From CALROG01 sp943369755 (GTDB lineage: Bacteria > Pseudomonadota > Gammaproteobacteria > Burkholderiales > Burkholderiaceae_C), in NCBI GenBank assembly GCA_943369755.1, contig CALROG020000010.1:1-64000 (forward strand): a DNA stretch of 64,000 nucleotides. The letters are read 5' to 3'. The position numbers and the translations under genes were made by a program. The notes under the pieces were generated by a model. That model was not told the origin of the DNA, ran no database searches, and worked only from the letters and a program-made list of their open reading frames with translations. Below are positions 38,402-46,987 of the stretch, one piece after another; within the stretch, counting starts at the first letter, position 1; each line of letters opens with the position of its first letter.

Positions 38402-39376
38402 TTACTCGATACTGAGCTTGGCCTTTTGGGCCAGCTTGCTGAATTTGTCGATTTCAGTACGGATCTGCGCCGCCATCTGGGCCGGCGAGTTGCCCACCGG
38501 CTCGGCACCCATGGCGGCCAGTTGCTTCTTCATCTCGGGCATGGACAGGATACGCACCACTTCGGCATTCAGCTTGTTCACCACCGCCGCTGGTGTGCCC
38601 GTGGGGGCAAGCAAACCGAACCAGGTGGAAATGTCAAAGCCCGGCAAGCCCGACTCTGACAGCGTGGGTACATCGGGCAGGGCCGACGAGCGGGTGGATG
38701 TGGCCACCGCAATGGCGCGCAGCTTGCCGCTCTGGATGTGCGGAAGGCACGAGGCCACCGTGTCAAACATGAAGTGAATCTGCCCGCCCATCAAATCCAC
38801 CAAAGCCGGTGCGCTGCCCTTGTAGGGAATATGGCGGATGTCGGTCCCCGCCATGTCGTTGAACTGCTCGCCGATCAGGTGATGGGCTGTGCCGGCGCCC
38901 GTGCTGCCATAGGTGTACTTACCCGAGTTGGCTTTGGCCAGGGCCATCACTTCGGCCGTGGTTTTGGCCGGGAAGGACACGGGCGCAATCATCACGTTGG
39001 GCACGATAGCCACCACGGTGATGGGCGTCAGGTCTTTCTCGAAGCTGTAGGGCAACTTTTTGTAGACCGCCGGGGCGATGGAGTGGTGCACCGCGCCCAT
39101 CAGCAGGGTGTAGCCATCGGCCGGTGATTTGGCCACGTAGTCGGCCCCCAGGTTGAGGCCGGCGCCGGGCTTGTTCTCGATCACCACGGGCTGGCCCCAG
39201 GCTTCAGCCAGCTTCTGCCCGATAGCGCGGGCCAGTTGATCGGTGCTGCCACCCGGGGGAGAGGGCACCACGATTTTGATGGGCTTGGCAGGGTAGGACT
39301 GTGCCAGAACGTGCTGGCTTGGGATGCCCAGCGCCGGCAGGCTCAGCGCAGAAAGGGTGAACTGGCGGCGTTGCAT
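38402..39376 (-). CDS. Bug-family periplasmic solute receptor
   Basis: 324 residues with a signal that begins MQRRQFTLSALSLPALG (Tat-like RRQF). Family marks: KPIKIVVPSPPGGSTDQLAR, NKPGAGLNLGADYVAKSPAD, GYTLLMGAVHHSIAP, STGAGTAHHLIGEQFN, PYKGSAPALVDLMGG and MFDTVASCLPHI. No TctAB genes nearby. It follows the TRAP large-permease gene by 21 bases. ATG 39376 preferred over 39394 because it starts the signal. Confidence 0.92.
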   Translation of the reverse strand: MQRRQFTLSALSLPALGIPSQHVLAQSYPAKPIKIVVPSPPGGSTDQLARAIGQKLAEAWGQPVVIENKPGAGLNLGADYVAKSPADGYTLLMGAVHHSIAPAVYKKLPYSFEKDLTPITVVAIVPNVMIAPVSFPAKTTAEVMALAKANSGKYTYGSTGAGTAHHLIGEQFNDMAGTDIRHIPYKGSAPALVDLMGGQIHFMFDTVASCLPHIQSGKLRAIAVATSTRSSALPDVPTLSESGLPGFDISTWFGLLAPTGTPAAVVNKLNAEVVRILSMPEMKKQLAAMGAEPVGNSPAQMAAQIRTEIDKFSKLAQKAKLSIE

Positions 39377-39397
39377 ATGACGATGTCCAAACAAGTG

Positions 39398-40690
39398 TCA
39401 ACCCATACCGGCGATCAGGCGCGGCAACCAGGAGGTAAGCGACGGAACGTAGGTGATCAACAGCACCACCGCGAAGGTGGCTGCCATCAGCGGCCAGAGG
39501 TGTCGCGAAATCTCGCCTATCCCCGCCTTGGCCAGTTTGGCCGCCACAAAAAGCGTCCCGCCCACCGGCGGCGTGTACAGCGCGATCGCCAGGTTGGCCG
39601 TCATGATCACGCCCATGTGAACCAGGTCAATCTTGAACGCCATGGCCAGCGGCAGGAACAGTGGCGCAGCCATCAACAGAGCGGGCAGGGGTTCAATGAA
39701 GATGCCCAGCAGGATCAGCGCCACATTGAGCATGATCAGGAAGACCCATTTCTGGTGCGCCACCGAGCCCACCCAGTCGGCCAGTTGCTGGGCCACCTGC
39801 TCGACCGTGATCAGCCACGCCAGCGCACCCGTGGCACCGATGACCAGCATCACCGTGGCGCTGGTCATAAAGGCCTTGAGCAGCAGGCCGGGAATACGGT
39901 CCCATTTCAAGTCCTTGTAGAGAAACATGGACACCAACAAGCCATACACCACGGCCACGGCTGCCGCTTCGGTTGGCGTGAAGTAGCCAGACCAAATGCC
40001 GCCGATGATGAACACCGGCATGATCAGCGCAGGGCCTGCGGAAACCATGGCGACCCAGATCTGCTTGAGCGAGGCCCGCTGTTCACCGTTGTCGCACCCG
40101 GTTGATTTGCCATACCACATGCACACCGCAATCAGGGCAGCGGCTGAGATCAGGGCCGGAACCAGGCCGGCCATGGACAAGGCCCGCATCGAAACCCCGG
40201 AGACAAAGGCATAAACCAGAAACGGGATGGACAGCGGCATCAACAGGGCCAGGGTGCCCGCCACGGACAGCAGCGCCGCCGCAAAGCCGCGGGAGTAGCC
40301 CCGCGCGATCATGGACGGAATCACCAACGAGCCAATGGCGGCGGTGTCCGCAATGGCCGAGCCGGAAACACCGCCAAATAGCAGACAAGACACTACCGTT
40401 ACCACGCCCAGACCGCCCGGCAACCAGCCAAACAGCACACGGGCAAATTCAACGATGCGCTTGCCCACACCGCCGTGAGCAAGCAGTTCGCCGGTAAACA
40501 CGAACAGCGGCACGGCAATCAGGATGAAGGGCTCGACCCCGCCAATGAAGGACAGGAAGATGGTCTCCAGCGGGTGCGTCATGCCGTATAGCCCGATGAC
40601 GCCCAGCGTGGTCATCAACAGGGCAAACATCAGCGGGATGCCCGCCAGCGCCAGCAGAAAGAACATCGAGAAGATCACAAGAGACAACAT
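39398..40690 (-). CDS. dctM: TRAP transporter large permease, DctM family
   Basis: Na+-coupled transport subunit with about 12 membrane segments, 430 residues: IFSMFFLLALAGIPLMFALL, SFIGGVEPFILIAVPLFVFT, GELLAHGGVGKRIVEFAR, LLFGGVSGSAIADTAAIGSL, YFTPTEAAAVAVVYGLLVS and TPPVGGTLFVAAKLA. Works with DctQ (next gene upstream) and a DctP receptor. The only TRAP membrane pair in the window, although two DctP receptors are encoded. Confidence 0.95.
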   Translation of the reverse strand: MLSLVIFSMFFLLALAGIPLMFALLMTTLGVIGLYGMTHPLETIFLSFIGGVEPFILIAVPLFVFTGELLAHGGVGKRIVEFARVLFGWLPGGLGVVTVVSCLLFGGVSGSAIADTAAIGSLVIPSMIARGYSRGFAAALLSVAGTLALLMPLSIPFLVYAFVSGVSMRALSMAGLVPALISAAALIAVCMWYGKSTGCDNGEQRASLKQIWVAMVSAGPALIMPVFIIGGIWSGYFTPTEAAAVAVVYGLLVSMFLYKDLKWDRIPGLLLKAFMTSATVMLVIGATGALAWLITVEQVAQQLADWVGSVAHQKWVFLIMLNVALILLGIFIEPLPALLMAAPLFLPLAMAFKIDLVHMGVIMTANLAIALYTPPVGGTLFVAAKLAKAGIGEISRHLWPLMAATFAVVLLITYVPSLTSWLPRLIAGMG

Positions 40691-40707
40691 GGTGTTGAGC
40701 TTTCCGG

Positions 40708-41256
40708 CTACTCGTCGCTGGGGTAGCGCTGGTCACGCGGCACGCCGCGCAGTATCAGGACAATGTCCCAGCCGGCAAAGACCAGCATCAGGGCAGCGCC
40801 CAGCGGCAGGGGCAGGTACTGCCAGGCCATCGGCCAGAGCAAGGTGGTGAGGGTGTTGTCCCAGCTGGACGCGACAATCCGCCACCCGTAATAAAGTAAA
40901 AGAACGAGCATGGCCGCGCACAGCAGCTGAATCGTCAGGTCCGCCAGACGGCGGTGCGCGGGCTGCAACTTGTCCAGGAATTCCGTGATGGTCATGTGTG
41001 CGCCGCGCTGTGCGGCGCACACGCCGCCCAGAAAAGTGACCCAGACCATCATGAGTTCACCCAGCTCCGTCACCCACGCCAGGTCTTTGCCGAAGACATG
41101 AAGCACCACATTGGCAAATATCAGCGCGATCATCACCGCCCCAATCAAGATGACAGCCCAGTCGACCCCTTTGCTGAGCAGCCGCAGCGGGCCAGGCATC
41201 GGCACCGTGGGACGCAATACGTCCCCGGTGGTCAGCGTTGCGGTGATGTCGCTCAT
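40708..41256 (-). CDS. dctQ: TRAP transporter small permease, DctQ family
   Basis: Four-helix membrane subunit of the TRAP transporter, 182 residues: VDWAVILIGAVMIALIFANV, TELGELMMVWVTFLGGVCAAQ, RGAHMTITEFLDKLQP, FAGWDIVLILRG. Two ATGs compete: AAGGAG is one base before the first (41265) and ten before the second (41256), so the second is preferred. Between dctP and dctM as usual. Confidence 0.9.
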   Translation of the reverse strand: MSDITATLTTGDVLRPTVPMPGPLRLLSKGVDWAVILIGAVMIALIFANVVLHVFGKDLAWVTELGELMMVWVTFLGGVCAAQRGAHMTITEFLDKLQPAHRRLADLTIQLLCAAMLVLLLYYGWRIVASSWDNTLTTLLWPMAWQYLPLPLGAALMLVFAGWDIVLILRGVPRDQRYPSDE

Positions 41257-41270
41257 GACGCCCATGCTCC

Positions 41271-42272
41271 TTACTTGACAGCCTTGCGCACTGCGGCTGC
41301 CTCGCCAAGCACTGCATCGACATCCGCACCGTATTTCTCTCGCGCCTTGACATAAACCGACTCCACTGACTTGCGGAACGCCGTCACGTTAGGCTTGCGA
41401 TTTACCTTTGCTCCCTTGGACGCCATGTCGGCGAGCAACTTTTCGTCGTTGTCCTTGATCATCTGGCGGGCGAACGGTGCCACCTCCCTGGCGGCCTTTT
41501 CAACGGCTTGCTGATCAGCAGGCGAGAGCTTCTGCCAGGTTTTCTCGGAGATGGCCAACGGGATCGGGCTGTACACATGATTGGTCAGCGTCAAGTTGGG
41601 CGCCACTTCATAGAACTTGTTCGAGTAGATGGTGTCGATCGGGTTTTCTTGACCGGCGACCGCGCCCTGCTGGATCGACAGATACACCTCCGGCAGCGGC
41701 ATGATCTGAATGCCAAAGCCCATGGCTTCGAGTGTCCAGCGCATCATTTCATTCGGAAAGGTACGCAGTTTTTTTCCCTTGGCATCGTCGGGGCCGTTTA
41801 GCGGGTCCTTGGTCGTCATGTTGCGAAAACCCGCCTCCCAGGTGGCCAGAAAGCGAAAGCCCTTGGAGGGCGCCTTGGCAAACTGGTCCTTCAGCCACTT
41901 GGAGTCGTCATAAAACTTCCAGCCCTGCTCGTAGCTGTCCAGAATGAACGGCAGCATTGTCAGATTCAGCGTGGGAATGTGCGGCGCATAAGAGCCGGTT
42001 GACGACACCGTGAAGTCGATGCCGCCCAGGGCCAGCTGCTCGATGTTCTTTGGGTCATTGCCGAGCTGGCTACAGCAAAACACCTGCACCTTGTAGCGGC
42101 CCTGGGTATAGTCCTCCACCTTTTTGGCAAACACCTGGGCAGCGGCGTGGCGCGCACCCAGTTGCTGGTCTGTGTGGCTGAACTTCAGGACGGTTTGCGC
42201 ATGCGCGGCAACGGCCAAAGCCATGCCGCTGAACGCAAAGGCGAGGTGCGCTGTGGTTCTAAGGGCTGTCAT
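41271..42272 (-). CDS. dctP: TRAP transporter solute-binding protein, DctP family
   Basis: Periplasmic receptor of 333 residues with signal MTALRTTAHLAFAFSGMALA...HAQ. Marks: LKFSHTDQQLGARHAAAQVF, CCSQLGNDPKNIEQLALGG, LPFILDSYEQGWKFYDDSKW, AKGKKLRTFPNEMMRWTLEA with the conserved Arg, GAVAGQENPIDTIYSNKF. It directly precedes dctQ and dctM and its start overlaps the Gfo/Idh stop by four bases. Shares the LGNDP and QENPIDTI patterns with the second DctP at 35456. Confidence 0.93.
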   Translation of the reverse strand: MTALRTTAHLAFAFSGMALAVAAHAQTVLKFSHTDQQLGARHAAAQVFAKKVEDYTQGRYKVQVFCCSQLGNDPKNIEQLALGGIDFTVSSTGSYAPHIPTLNLTMLPFILDSYEQGWKFYDDSKWLKDQFAKAPSKGFRFLATWEAGFRNMTTKDPLNGPDDAKGKKLRTFPNEMMRWTLEAMGFGIQIMPLPEVYLSIQQGAVAGQENPIDTIYSNKFYEVAPNLTLTNHVYSPIPLAISEKTWQKLSPADQQAVEKAAREVAPFARQMIKDNDEKLLADMASKGAKVNRKPNVTAFRKSVESVYVKAREKYGADVDAVLGEAAAVRKAVK

Positions 42273-43384
42273 GTTGTCTCCTTGTGAATTGGCTGTGAAA
42301 AGGGCGCTGGAACGAACGCCAACGGGTCGAACTCTTTGAGAACGATTCTTTGGCCCCGCTGGTGCGAGGCATATACCGCCTGTTGCACCCGCAGGTTCTG
42401 CAAGTACTCGAAAGCCGTGTTCTGCGGCGGGTGGACATCGGCCAAAGCGTCCAGCGCAGCGCGCTGCAAAGCGGCGCAGGCACCGCCGCCAAAACTCAAT
42501 TCGGCACCCCGCTCGTATCGGTGTTCGGCCTCGGTGCCGTGGTGCGGCTTCCACCACAGACGGGCCTCGCCGTCCAGACGCAGCACACCGGCTGACCCTT
42601 CGAGCCACATCTCGCCCATGGTGCGGCGTGGGTTGGTCGCAACATGGTCATTGAGGCGGTTGCCGTCAAACAGGCCCGCGCTGCCACTCTCAAACTCAAA
42701 GGCGATAAGCGCAGCGTCTTCGCCCTGGATCGCCGGGTTGAGCTGGCGCAGCCGTGCATAAACTGCCGCCACTTCGCCCATCAGAAAGCGAAAGGTATCA
42801 ATGAGGTGGATCGCGGTCTCCACCACCAGCAGCCTGGGCATGGTCTGGAAGTAGGGTTGACGGTCCAGGTAGGCGCGCGGGCCCTGGCCGTCCCCGGGGC
42901 GTAGCCTGAAGCTGATGCCGTGCAGCGCCCCAAGCTGCCCGACGTCAATCAGCCGCCGTGCCTCGCGGAACCATGGCATGAAGCGGAAGTTTTCATGAAT
43001 CAGCAGCGGCGTCGCGGCTTGGGCGGCAAGGTCTGTCAGAGCCACCGCTTCGGCGTAGCTTGCGCCAAAGGGTTTCTGGCAGATCACCGGAAGATGCCGG
43101 GACAGGACTGCACCCAGCACCTGCGCATGGCTGGCCGGAGGCGTCACCACATCCACCAGGTCTGGTCGCACGCTGTCAAGCATCTGCGGCACGCTGGTAA
43201 AGGTCCGCGGCACCCCAAAACGCTGCGCCAGCGCCTCAGCCTTGATTGCGTCGGCGTCACACAGGCCCACCAATTCGGCGTCGGACATCTCGGCCCAGCC
43301 TTCCAGGTGGAACTGACTGAAAAAGCCCGCACCCACAACGGCAACTCGCCGTCGCGGCTGGTTCGGCGTAGCGGTAACGCCCAT
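42269..43384 (-). CDS. Gfo/Idh/MocA-family NAD(P)-dependent oxidoreductase
   Basis: 371 residues. N-terminal Rossmann fold RRVAVVGAGFFSQFHLEGWA with the nucleotide-binding Gly pattern, then the catalytic-Lys segment LPVICQKPFGASYAEAVAL (family EKP replaced by QKP), and a C-terminal sheet domain (HENFRFMPWFREARRLIDV, VVETAIHLIDTFRFLMGEV). Substrate probably a sugar or sugar acid. ATG 43384 is one base from the upstream stop; the longer frame is not credible. Confidence 0.9.
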   Translation of the reverse strand: MGVTATPNQPRRRVAVVGAGFFSQFHLEGWAEMSDAELVGLCDADAIKAEALAQRFGVPRTFTSVPQMLDSVRPDLVDVVTPPASHAQVLGAVLSRHLPVICQKPFGASYAEAVALTDLAAQAATPLLIHENFRFMPWFREARRLIDVGQLGALHGISFRLRPGDGQGPRAYLDRQPYFQTMPRLLVVETAIHLIDTFRFLMGEVAAVYARLRQLNPAIQGEDAALIAFEFESGSAGLFDGNRLNDHVATNPRRTMGEMWLEGSAGVLRLDGEARLWWKPHHGTEAEHRYERGAELSFGGGACAALQRAALDALADVHPPQNTAFEYLQNLRVQQAVYASHQRGQRIVLKEFDPLAFVPAPFSQPIHKETT

Positions 43385-43385
43385 T

Positions 43386-44498
43386 TCAGGCGGCCGCCCT
43401 GTTCTTGAGACTAGCCACCACAGCGTTGGCGATCTCCACCGTGCCGTGCGGGCCGCCAAATTCCATTGGCCGCACACTGCCGCTGGCAAATACGGCCTCG
43501 ACCGCGTGGTTAATGATTGCCGCGCCGTCGGCTAGGCGAGTGTCTGCGGTGCGTTGAGCCAGCCAGTCCAGCATCATGGCCACCGACAGCAACATGGCGG
43601 TTGGGTTGGCTTTGCCCTGCCCTGCGATATCTGGCGCGGTGCCGTGCGCAGGCTGGAACAAGCCGTGCCTGTCACCGATGTCGCCTGACGGCGCCATACC
43701 CATGCCGCCGACCAGCGCAGCAATCAGGTCAGACAGGATGTCGCCAAACATGTTTTCGGTGACCATCACGTCGTAAGTCCAGGGCTTCATGACCAGGTTC
43801 AGGGCCATTGCGTCAACGTAGGCACTGTCGGCTGCGACGCCAGGATGACCTGCCGCGCATTCTTCAAAGACACTGCGCCACAGTGCCATTGACGCGAACA
43901 CGTTGGCCTTGTCGACGTTGGTGACGCGTCCCGGGCGGCCCTTTGATTGGGCTCGGCGTTCGGCCAGCGTGAATGCGAACTCGCAGATCCGCCCGGTGCC
44001 GGCCCGGGTGATCTTCATGCTGTCGTAGACCTCGGTCACGACGCCCCCTTCGGTTCGCACGTCGCCCCGGCCTCGGGCATAGAACAGTCCCTCAGTGCTT
44101 TCCCGCACCAGAACAAAGTCGATGTCCTGGGCGCGCGGATTGTTCAGTGGCGTGGGCAGGCCCTTGAAAGTGCGGATCGGGCGAATACCGGCGTACAGGT
44201 CAAAGTGAAAGCGCAGGTCAAGCTGCGGGATGATCTCAGTACCGTCGGCTCCCCGGACATGCGGCAGGCCCATGGCACCAAACAGGATTGCGTCGGCGGC
44301 CTCGCACACCCGGAGCGTTGGCTCGGGCAGTGCCACGCCGCTGTCCAGGTAGTGCTGGGCACCAGCCTGCTGATAATCCATCACGAAACGCACCCCGATG
44401 CATTGTTCCAATGCCTGCAACAGTTGTTCGGCGGCCCGCATGACTTCAATGCCAATGCCGTCGCCGGGCAGTACTGCAATGTGATAGCTGGGTCTCAT
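43386..44498 (-). CDS. Isocitrate/isopropylmalate dehydrogenase family (tartrate-dehydrogenase-like)
   Basis: Beta-decarboxylating dehydrogenase of 370 residues. Marks: HIAVLPGDGIGIEVMRAAEQ, FVLVRESTEGLFYARGRGD, YDSMKITRAGTGRICEFAF, VTNVDKANVFASMALWR, the metal site in MKPWTYDVMVTENMFGDILSD, and PAHGTAPDIAGQGKANP. Not LeuB by context: it lies between a GntR regulator and a sugar-type oxidoreductase. A hydroxy-diacid such as tartrate or a sugar acid is the likely substrate (inference). Confidence 0.87.
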   Translation of the reverse strand: MRPSYHIAVLPGDGIGIEVMRAAEQLLQALEQCIGVRFVMDYQQAGAQHYLDSGVALPEPTLRVCEAADAILFGAMGLPHVRGADGTEIIPQLDLRFHFDLYAGIRPIRTFKGLPTPLNNPRAQDIDFVLVRESTEGLFYARGRGDVRTEGGVVTEVYDSMKITRAGTGRICEFAFTLAERRAQSKGRPGRVTNVDKANVFASMALWRSVFEECAAGHPGVAADSAYVDAMALNLVMKPWTYDVMVTENMFGDILSDLIAALVGGMGMAPSGDIGDRHGLFQPAHGTAPDIAGQGKANPTAMLLSVAMMLDWLAQRTADTRLADGAAIINHAVEAVFASGSVRPMEFGGPHGTVEIANAVVASLKNRAAA

Positions 44499-44528
44499 TT
44501 TTGGGTCTGTTTGGTGGTTGGGCCAGGC

Positions 44529-45215
44529 CTACATCTGTTGAAGGCGAAAGCGTTCAAAGATGGACAGCAGTTCGCGGCTGGCGCGCTGGCGGTGTTGCCG
44601 ATTGACAGCGGCGGCTCCGGCGGCGTCGCCCTCCCGAAGCCGCTCCACCAGGGCCATGTGCTCTTTTGTCGAATTCACGGGCTTGGGACGCAGGCGCAGG
44701 GTGAACATGCGGGCGCGGTGCGCGCGATCCCAATGACTAAACACCGAGTCAGCCAGCAGCTTGTTGCCGGCCATCGTGACCAGTTGCTCATGAAAGCTCT
44801 CGTCGGCTTTGGCCCAGGCGTCCAGGTCGTCGGCTTGCAACGCCTTTTCCATCGCATGTGTGGCGACGATCAACGGTTCGAGTTCCGCGTCACTGGGCTT
44901 GCGGGCGGCCAGCATCTCTGCGGCCAGGCTCTCTAGCGCCCCCAGGATTTCATATATCTCCCTCATGTCTGTTGGCGACACTGGCAGCACCCGCATACCG
45001 CGCCGGGGGATGACTTCCACCAAACCTTCGTTCGCCAGGCGGATCAGTGCTTCGCGCACCGGTGTGCGGCTCATGCCTAGCTGTAGCGCGATCTCCTGCT
45101 CGAGCGCCTGGTAGCCCGGTGCCCAAAGGTTGTCCAGAATGCGGCAATGCATCTCCCGATAGGCGGCATCGACCATCGAAAGGCCGTCGGGGCTGTCGGC
45201 ATGAGTGCGGGTCAT
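44529..45215 (-). CDS. GntR-family regulator, FCD subfamily
   Basis: 228 residues. Winged HTH at about 15-85 (YREMHCRILDNLWAPGYQAL, MSRTPVREALIRLANEGLVE, PRRGMRVLPVSPTDMRE), then FCD (AWAKADESFHEQLVTMAGNK, RLREGDAAGAAAVNRQHRQR). Its start overlaps the SMP-30 gene stop by four bases, so regulator and lactonase are cotranslated. Probably controls this operon through the GTATAC palindrome at 46245. Confidence 0.9.
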   Translation of the reverse strand: MTRTHADSPDGLSMVDAAYREMHCRILDNLWAPGYQALEQEIALQLGMSRTPVREALIRLANEGLVEVIPRRGMRVLPVSPTDMREIYEILGALESLAAEMLAARKPSDAELEPLIVATHAMEKALQADDLDAWAKADESFHEQLVTMAGNKLLADSVFSHWDRAHRARMFTLRLRPKPVNSTKEHMALVERLREGDAAGAAAVNRQHRQRASRELLSIFERFRLQQM

Positions 45216-46204
45216 GGGTAGCTCCAGTGTGCAGGCGGGTGGCCGGCGACGGGCATGCGCAGCGTGGCAATTGAGTCGCCCAGAAGGCAGCCGAGGTAGC
45301 CGGTCTGTAGATCCGGCCCGCCAAACGCCAGGCTGGAGATGTTGCGCAGGACTTTGCTTTTGGCGATATCCAGGTGTGGCCGCGACATGGTGCCGGCCTG
45401 GTAGGCCTGTTCGACCCAGGCCAGGTGCTCGGCGTCGCTGTCTTCAAGCCAGACGGTTTGCTGGCCCTGCGGTGTTACCCGGATCAACCGGTTGCTGACG
45501 ATGCTGGTGACCCAGAGCGCGCCCTGCGCGTCCTGCACCACACCATCGGGAAAGGTGCCCGCTGCAAACTCCGTCACAACTTCCTTGGGGCCGAGCGCCC
45601 CGTCGGCGTGAATCGCAAAGCGGGCGAGTCTGCGGGCAAAGGTTTCATTGACGTAGAGCCATCGCCCAGTCCGGTCTACTACGCACTCATTGGTGTAGCC
45701 CAGGCCGTCCGCCACGATCCGCGCGCCCTTGGCGTCGACCATCACCACAAAGCCGTCATTGCAGCTGCTGCGGTAACCCAGCGAGCGCGGCGACAGGCGC
45801 GTGCTGACTGTGACCCAGAAGCGTCCGAGCCCGTCCTCGACCACGAAATTGGTGGGTGGCAGGTCTACGCCCTCGACCTGCATCAGCCAGGGGCGGGTCT
45901 GTCCGTCGCGTTGCAGCTTGAACACCCCACCGCGTTCTGCCCCCAGATGCGCGAGTAAAAACGAGCCATCGCGCATCAACGCGATGCCGTTCGGCTTGAG
46001 ACTTTCTCCATCAACCGTTTGGGCGGCATAGAGCGCCTGGCTACCATCGGTCTTGATGTGCGCGACGCCGCCCCGCCAGTCGGCGCTGTAGATGTCTCCG
46101 TGAGAGTTTGTTAGTACACACTCTGGTCGTGACAGCCCACGACCAAGCCAACTCAGTTCGCTTAGCTCAATTGAGCCCATGGATTGGGGCGCGTCAATCT
46201 GCAT
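45212..46204 (-). CDS. SMP-30/gluconolactonase-family protein
   Basis: Six-bladed propeller lactonase-like enzyme of 330 residues: GRGLSRPECVLTNSHGDIYS (metal Glu), KPNGIALMRDGSFLLAHLG, PPTNFVVEDGLGRFWVTVST (Asn), LGYTNECVVDRTGRWLYVNE and FPDGVVQDAQGALWVTSI (Asp). It would open a sugar lactone to a sugar acid. ATG 46204 chosen. First gene of a long minus-strand operon running to at least 35456, preceded by an AT-rich promoter with a palindrome. Confidence 0.88.
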   Translation of the reverse strand: MQIDAPQSMGSIELSELSWLGRGLSRPECVLTNSHGDIYSADWRGGVAHIKTDGSQALYAAQTVDGESLKPNGIALMRDGSFLLAHLGAERGGVFKLQRDGQTRPWLMQVEGVDLPPTNFVVEDGLGRFWVTVSTRLSPRSLGYRSSCNDGFVVMVDAKGARIVADGLGYTNECVVDRTGRWLYVNETFARRLARFAIHADGALGPKEVVTEFAAGTFPDGVVQDAQGALWVTSIVSNRLIRVTPQGQQTVWLEDSDAEHLAWVEQAYQAGTMSRPHLDIAKSKVLRNISSLAFGGPDLQTGYLGCLLGDSIATLRMPVAGHPPAHWSYP

Positions 46205-46244
46205 GATGTGGCTTTTGACGCGTGCGCATTTGATATTGCATAAT

Positions 46245-46260
46245 TTAATGTATACGTTAA
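46245..46260. promoter_or_regulatory. Near-perfect palindrome upstream of the SMP-30 operon
   Basis: TTAATGTATACGTTAA, symmetric around GTATAC with one mismatch pair, lies about 40 bases before the first gene of the operon in an AT-rich gap. Candidate operator of the GntR protein encoded second in the operon. Confidence 0.55.
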
Positions 46261-46264
46261 TTGT

Positions 46265-46293
46265 CAAAAAAATACCTAGGATTTCCCCTAGGT
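46265..46293 (-). terminator. Intrinsic terminator of the ltnD-denD-otnK-otnC operon
   Basis: On the minus strand ACCTAGG and CCTAGGT pair around GGAAAT, followed by ATTTTTTTGAC. It lies about 35 bases after the otnC stop and just before the SMP-30 promoter. Confidence 0.8.
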
Positions 46294-46324
46294 TTGAAGC
46301 CCGCGCCGCGACTTCTTCTTTCTT

Positions 46325-46987
46325 CTACCAGCGCGCGCCAAAGGTCTGGCGCAGTTCTTCGAGTTGAGATTCGGTCAAAGGCGACGGTCTCGGGTTGCTA
46401 AGCGCCCAGAGCTTTGCGGTTTCTTCCAGCTCTTCCAGTGTGGCCATGGCCGCCGCCGGGCTGCTATGCCAGACGTTGGGGCCGAGCCGCGCCAGCATCA
46501 CGGCGCGGATCGGGGCGCCCTGTTCGCCATGCCGAGCAATCGCATGCGCCACCAATTCGGCAGCTGCGGGCGCGCCAGGGCGATGGTAGGGGATCACCGG
46601 CACACGGCCAACCTTCATCACAAAGTAGGGCGTGATGGGGGGCAACAGCTCGGCCCCGCCAGGCTGCAGCGACAGCGCCACGCAATGCGTGCTGTGGGTG
46701 TGGATGACGCAGCACGTTGCTGCATCAAAACGGGCTGCAGCCCGGTAAATTGCCGCGTGAAGCGCTATCGTTTTGCTGGCAAGCGGGCCGCTTGTCTGGT
46801 ACCCCTGCAAATCCAGCCTGGCAAGTTGCGCAGGCTCCAGAAAGCCAAGGCAGGCATCGGTGGGCGTGATCAGAAACCCGTCATCCAGCCGCACACTGAT
46901 ATTGCCTGCCGTGGCGTGTACATAGCCACGGTCAAACAGGCTTTTGCCGATGCGGCAAATTTCCTCGCGGGCCTGGATCTCGTTCAT
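46325..46987 (-). CDS. otnC: Class II aldolase family; 3-oxo-tetronate 4-phosphate decarboxylase
   Basis: Releases CO2 from 3-oxo-tetronate 4-phosphate to give dihydroxyacetone phosphate. 220 residues: GRGYVHATAGNISVRL-type start (RGYVHATAGNISVRLDDGFL), the metal histidines in CVIHTHSTHCVALSL, and MLARLGPNVWHSSPAAAMAT near the end. Overlaps otnK by four bases. Residues 70-85 (ASKTIALHAAIYRAAA) coincide exactly with a degenerate 48-base element, yet the same stretch carries the family pattern SK...LH.A.YR, so this copy may be chance or a co-opted insert. Confidence 0.9.
   Translation of the reverse strand: MNEIQAREEICRIGKSLFDRGYVHATAGNISVRLDDGFLITPTDACLGFLEPAQLARLDLQGYQTSGPLASKTIALHAAIYRAAARFDAATCCVIHTHSTHCVALSLQPGGAELLPPITPYFVMKVGRVPVIPYHRPGAPAAAELVAHAIARHGEQGAPIRAVMLARLGPNVWHSSPAAAMATLEELEETAKLWALSNPRPSPLTESQLEELRQTFGARW
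46733..46780 (+). repeat. Possible degenerate 48-base element, copy F (inside otnC)
   Basis: GGCTGCAGCCCGGTAAAT, GCGTGA and GCTATCGTTTT, closing in GGC; by hand about 31 of 48 positions match the consensus, with no gap. Read on the minus strand in the same frame as copies E and H. The protein segment is also conserved in the family, so the call is tentative. Confidence 0.5.
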
